From Dirofilaria immitis (lineage: Eukaryota; Nematoda; Chromadorea; Rhabditida; Onchocercidae), in assembly GCA_024305405.1 (NCBI GenBank), contig JAKNDB010000098.1, positions 3,653,501 to 3,717,500 of the forward strand: DNA of 64,000 nt, read 5' to 3'. The notes under the pieces are model-generated. The model saw only the letters and a program-made list of their open reading frames with translations. It had not been told where the DNA came from and did no database searches. Below, piece after piece: positions 52,713-64,000 of this stretch (the stretch's first letter is position 1; each line of letters opens with the position of its first letter). A program made the translations under genes and the position numbers.

Positions 52713-53249
52713 AGAAATAGAAAAAGTTTTTGAGTTAAATTATATTAAATTTTTGGAAAAATTTTCGGAATATATATTTTTCAATTTTTCTAAAAGTTCT
52801 ATTTCTAAAAAAAAATCCGTGAAATTTCACCAAGTTTAGACGTATCATACGTGTTATCACGTTAATTGCAAATGCACATTGTTCGATTATCATTTGATCA
52901 TTTACGAATTATTATTATTATCACTCCTTATCAAATAATCATTTATGAATTGTCATTATCACTCTTTAATTATTTTCTTATTTCGTAGAAAATTGTATAG
53001 TAATATCGATTAAAGCAAAATTATATCTTCGTTCTCTGCATCACGTATAACACGTAAGTTCATGAATATTCAATGCTATAATTCGAATATTTACGTTTCA
53101 TAGAAGTAATATAACTGAAAGAGTCAAAAGGGATTCAAAATGATAGAGCACTAAAAAAGCGATGTCAGTAATTAAGAATCTTTTTCGATGTATCTTTTTA
53201 ATCATGAATTTTGAGAATTCTGAAACTATTCTATTACTCTAATCTCGAT

Positions 53250-53830
53250 ACTTTTGTTCGAGAAAAACAAAAAAAGCAGCTCAGAAAGCAATTTACGATC
53301 TTACCACCACGAGTAACGAAATAGCATTTGGGTGAATATGTAGGACAGTAAACGACTGCTCAGACTTTTACGTAATACTATTGGGTAATGGTTCGGAAAT
53401 TTTCCTGGAATATATGTATGTGGTGGGGTTTTTACGTTTTCTCACGTACGTCATGTTTTTATCAAAGCTGTCATTTACATATATATAGTCTCTGAAATAT
53501 TCGTTTTTTTGTGTTTGTTTTTAATGAATAGATAAGATATCATTCATATTTTAAGAGAATTATTATTTTATTATTTTTTTTTCTTTGGATGATTTTCTAA
53601 AATAATCTTTTGTTTGAAAATATTTAGTATAGTTAAAGATTGGAATAGAAGTAAAAGAATATATCTTCCTTCCGAAAAAGTTGGTTATATGAATTGACGA
53701 AATAATTAGGTATAAACTAATAATATATGGTCATGATGTGATAGGATAATAGATGTGATAAAATATATGTATAATAAACTGAGTCCATAACGACTATTTA
53801 ATTAAATAGGAAAAGGATTAAATGCAATTT
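53250..53830 (+). promoter_or_regulatory. Upstream region of membralin
   Basis: 53250-53480 is markedly less AT-rich than its flanks (for example GGTGAATATGTAGGACAGTA, TGTGGTGGGG, TCTCACGTACGTCATG) and precedes the membralin start by about 400 bases. A TTTTTTTTTAAAAG stretch at 53828-53841, ~36 bases before the ATG, could serve as a trans-splice acceptor. Inferred from location and composition. Confidence 0.3.
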
Positions 53831-53877
53831 TTTTTTAAAAGGAAATATTGATCAATCGAGCAATTAATGGACTTGAA

Positions 53878-60409
<6,532 letters not shown>

Positions 60410-62163
60410 GAATTACTGTTTTGATTTTTGTGACCGATGGCTGTTAATTAATTAGGTACTTGGAAATATTTGGAGTGCATAGTTTCAGAAATGCTATAGG
60501 AAGTGATAAGAGATAGTTTTTAATGGAAGCTTTTTTGTCAGCTTTGTCAGCTAATCTATAACTATGGAAGAGCATGCTCTAATTCTTTCCTATTAATTCT
60601 GCCAGTTAATTAGTCTATCGTTGTTTCAGAATATTTGGCTTTAGCTGATTCATATGTAATTTTAATCCATTGTTCTGCTTAGAACTTCTAGGAATAGATG
60701 CTGTTTTCCTTCGATTCCTAACTATTTAACTTTTGGAAAATATTTTAAGGTTATATTTGTAGTCAACTTTCTTCCTGAAAAATTTCTTGATTAAAATGAA
60801 GTTAAGTTATGTGATTTCTCATATTCCATTTGCTTGAATGAAATGCATAGAGTATTATTAGCTTCACATTACTGTTTTCTCTGTATACTTCTTCGGCATT
60901 GTATATAAAAAATCAAAAATTTTTTTTTTTTTGATTGAGCTGTCTGTATTATATTTTTACATTTTATCGTTTACTATTTTGGACTCTAGGCCTGCTTTGT
61001 TAAATTCCCCATACTAGTGATGTATTTTCCTCTGATAAGTAATTAGAACTTTATTGCTCTTCATATATAATTACCAATCTTATTGTTGTACAGTCGAGAT
61101 AGAAATGATGGTTTTGTTCGAGCTCAATTTTAGGAATTTATTCCTTTCAAAAAATTTAAGTATAATTAATGCGTTTAATCGATGCATTCATAATACTGGT
61201 CAAATTTTGTATGATTATAATGCTGAAAAAGAAGTATGACGATTTTTTCTTCTCAAATCTCAAAATTTTTAATGAAACCTTGTGACTACGAGTACATGAA
61301 TTATGCTAGTTTTATTGTATGGTTTACAGATTGTGATGTTGTACTTAGCTTAAATCGATAGCTTCTAAATAGATTTTGTCTAAATGTTTCTATTTAATCA
61401 TTTTAAACTTTATTTGGGTTTTGGTTGGATACAATTTTTTTATCTAAATGATATCATACTTTGGAAGTATCATTATGACAAATGAAAAATATTCGAGTTC
61501 CAATCGAAAACATATTATGCTAAATAATAATCCATAAGAAATATCATATTAATTTATTCTAGCAGTAGAGAAATTTTTCAGAAAAAAAAGCGCTTCCGAA
61601 AGTTCAATTTTTAAAAGATTGATGAATAGGAAACGGTTTTAAATAATGATTGAGCAGAATTATCTTATTGATTTGGATCGAATCTCTTTATGGGATTTGT
61701 TGTTTTCGAAATTCTACAACTTGGGAAAATTTCTTAATAAAAATTCTTGGCAGACTTTTAAATTTTGCTAAATTCTATTGCTTACATGCACATATATATG
61801 TATATATACATTTATATATATTTGCAGTATATTTTGTATTTTTGTATCATCAAATTTTGATTTACATTTCATCGAGGTATAATTTTCCATGATCTTTTTA
61901 ATTATGGATTATCCTGTTATGGTTTTAATAACTTGTTATCCCTAAAAAGTTTATTGTATTTTTCCCGACTGAATAGCTGTAGGGATTCAATGTTTTAGAA
62001 TTGGTGAAGGAAATTTTAAAAAATGATATGAAGTGCTAAGAAATTATTTACGTGTTTCAGAGAGGAACAGAATGAAGATTATTAACAAGTGGTGATTAAC
62101 TATTGTCTTCAAAATATTTTGGACTGTAAGAAACGTTTACCTGCCCTTTTTTTGCAAACGTAA
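60410..62163 (+). other. Membralin 3' UTR and spacer to N6AMT1
   Basis: No gene recognised. 60410-60900 is moderately balanced and likely 3' UTR; T10 near 60920. ORFs at 61054-61239 and 61650-61892 have no family or splice support. The two flanking genes are on the same strand, 1.75 kb apart, too far for a typical nematode operon. Confidence 0.4.
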
Positions 62164-63620
62164 ATGCATCCAACTCCTTTATATCATATCACAGATGATC
62201 AGAAAGATAATGTCTATGAACCTGCCGAGGATACTTTCTTGTTATTAGATGCCCTGGAAAAGGATAAAAGGTATGGATGAAGTATTAATAGTTTTAAAAG
62301 AAAATTAACTTTGGAATTTTGATTTTTAAATCTAGATTTTGAGATAGATGAAAATCGAATAATTCTGTCAATACAAAATTATCAGCAGAAGTTAATTTAT
62401 GATCTCAAGATTTGTTCATTCCATTTCAGTCTTTAGAAGAGCTAAAACCAAATGTGATTGTCGAAATTGGAAGTGGTTCTGGCATTGTTTCAGTATTTTG
62501 TCAACATTTACTTCATGTGCCGGTACTTAACTTTGCAACAGATATGAATTTTAAGGCTTTGCAGGTTTTGAAATTGTTTTTTACGATCAAATTCAAAAAT
62601 TTTAAATCTTATCAGCAATCGGGCGAAAAATAAATGAAGTTAAAAATCCACCGATTCCTTCAACATTTCGATTTTTTCAAGTAGAAATAGGGGACTATTA
62701 TTGTGATTGTAGTTGTCCCCAATCTTTCTGAGGTTTTTTCTCGCTTTTTATATTAACGGCAAGAAATTTTCCAAAAATATAAACAAAAGGGTAGACTATA
62801 ATCAGGATTTTTATAAATCTGAACTTGTTGCTTCTTGATAGATAAAACTTTGGAGATGCTAGTTTGTGACAGTTATTTTTTTAAACAAATAATTTGATTC
62901 AAATCTATTCTTAGTGTACTCAAACTACGGCAGAACTGAATAATGTATCAGTGGAAGCAGTTCAATGTGACTTGTTATCAGCACTGAGGTATCAGTTGTC
63001 TGGCATGGTTGACGTCTTGCTCTTTAATCCGCCATATGTACCTACCGAGCAAGAGGCTACCTCCGATTCTGCAAGTTGATTTTCCTCTTTTTTCTTGCAC
63101 CATTAAAAGCTAACATTAGTTTCATGTATCTTATTAAAGCTACTGTTTAAGAATTTGTTACTTTCTTCATTCATTTATATTGGTAATTAATTATGATTTA
63201 TCACTTTCTTAGTGATGAGATAGTTGATGATCAGCTTGGACTGATTCTAAGGTTTTCATGAAAATATTTCCTAAATAATTAAAATCTGAATAGATGAATA
63301 GAATTGAACAGCAAGTTTTGGTAATCCTATAACTCTGGATTGAAAATTTTTAGTTTATCCAGAATTTTTACAACTTCTCTCTGCAGGCTCGTTGTTGGGC
63401 TGGCGGTCCGACGGGGCGTAGCGCTGTTGATCGACTTTTGCTCAGCTTCCACAAATTTTGTCACCAGGCGGTTTTTTATGTTGTTGCGCTTCATTCGAAT
63501 GATATTTTCAACATGCTGGCTCGTAATCAATCAATCTTTTCCAGCAAAATTTTGCTTGAAAGAAGATGTGGCATTGAGCATCTTTTTGTGCTTAAATTTA
63601 TAAAATTAAAAGAATATTGA
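62164..63620 (+). CDS. N6AMT1: N6AMT1/HEMK2-type glutamine methyltransferase
   Basis: Class I SAM-dependent methyltransferase; with TRMT112 the family methylates the Gln of the GGQ motif of eRF1, and other protein targets. Exons: 62164-62270, 62430-62564, 62915-63074 and 63387-63620 (TGA). Exon 1: DNVYEPAEDTFLLLDALE, the family's signature start. Exon 2: IVEIGSGSGIVSVF, the SAM-binding motif I. Exon 3: VDVLLFNPPYVPT, with the catalytic NPPY. Exon 4: WAGGPTGRSAVDRLL, then a C-terminal stretch ending HLFVLKFIKL like human SVLKFTKS. About 212 residues, the same as the human enzyme (~214). The start gives a 19-codon lead before EPAEDTF, as in relatives. Exon 1 ends out of phase with exon 2 by one base (a GATAAAAGG run precedes the donor), and the exon 3/4 join is also off. 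No catalytic residue appears lost. Confidence 0.9.
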
Positions 63621-64000
63621 AAAATTGCATTTTGAACGTCAAAATAATCTATCATTTCAATATGGTCTGAGATTCTTTTGAGATTCGAAACTAACATATT
63701 TTAGTTTTGAAGTGAACTGGAAAGAACTTTGTCAATAAAATTTTCTCTATACTTAATCTACCGAAATACCCTTGTACTTAGTGCATTATATCTATATCGT
63801 TGAGATTTTTTTATGCTTAATTCATCGGTAGAAAACACTGATCTTTAATCGAAACAGTAGCTTTAATTGTTCAATAAAGTTGAAGTTCAAATTTCAAAAT
63901 TCCTCGAACCATTATCAACATAGAGATTTTTGGCATTTTTTACTGATAATTTAGAGCTTTCTTCATTTAGTAGATGCCTAATGACAGTGCCAACAGAAAA
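63621..64000 (+). other. 3' flank of N6AMT1
   Basis: AT-rich. AATAAA-like words (63727 'caataaaatt', 63872 'caataaagtt') could serve as polyadenylation signals. No new gene starts before the window edge. Confidence 0.4.

Larger units (their letters stand above)
50210..53245. other. Noncoding AT-rich interval upstream of membralin
   Basis: No exon recognised. A degenerate ~145-bp direct repeat is at 51195-51275 and 51350-51430 (theme 'tttcaaatcgaattc(t/g)(g)cggta'). A short hairpin, AATTATCAATCTTTATC/GATAAAGATTGATAATT, is at 50585-50620. Confidence 0.45.

Noticed and set aside
63327..63530. Minus-strand 67-codon ORF over N6AMT1 exon 4
   Set aside because: The plus strand encodes the conserved WAGG...LKF C-terminus of the methyltransferase; the antisense frame is incidental.

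Overview
The window is nuclear DNA of a nematode, most likely a spirurid or filarial-type worm. Three things point there: a complete nematode cuticle collagen gene (36302-35063, minus strand), small AT-rich introns with TTTCAG/TTTTAG acceptors, and very AT-rich noncoding DNA full of microsatellites and minisatellites. I see no bacterial or viral genes, rRNA, tRNA or CRISPR array. The species cannot be named from the sequence alone.

Layout. 1-9088 (minus): an EFHD1/EFHD2 (swiprosin) homologue that runs off the left edge, with five complete exons plus part of a sixth. About 3.9-21.1 kb is a rearranged block. It holds a pair of ~2.2 kb inverted repeats (3850-6069 and 14889-17160), two direct copies of another segment (10750-12240; 17165-18206 plus 20527-21110), and a head-to-head pair of decayed C2H2 zinc-finger sequences (12840-14075). 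20352-22958 (minus): a RANBP3-like Ran-binding protein whose last intron is almost filled by one of the duplicated segments. 23-26 kb is intergenic and carries a ~0.9 kb CA/TACA-rich tract. 26486-29849 (plus): an eight-exon F-box protein. 30-35 kb is mostly noncoding, with small minus-strand exons of an unidentified gene and a 60-bp minisatellite. 35063-36302 (minus): the cuticle collagen. 36.3-45 kb is gene-poor and rich in tandem repeats, including a 55-bp satellite. 45091-48217 (minus): exons of an unidentified gene with a TG-rich satellite in one intron. 53878-60409 (plus): membralin (TMEM259). 62164-63620 (plus): the N6AMT1/HEMK2 methyltransferase.

The genes look like ordinary unlinked housekeeping or developmental loci rather than one pathway: nuclear transport (RANBP3), ER membrane quality control (membralin), translation termination and protein methylation (N6AMT1), calcium/actin (EFHD), ubiquitination (F-box) and cuticle (collagen).

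Most exons were read directly from the sequence by splice signals, reading-frame phase and similarity to remembered family members, so the models are hand-built. A recurrent observation is that almost every gene needs one extra base, usually at a short A or T run, to keep frame. Consensus base-call errors at homopolymers explain this better than six independent pseudogenes.
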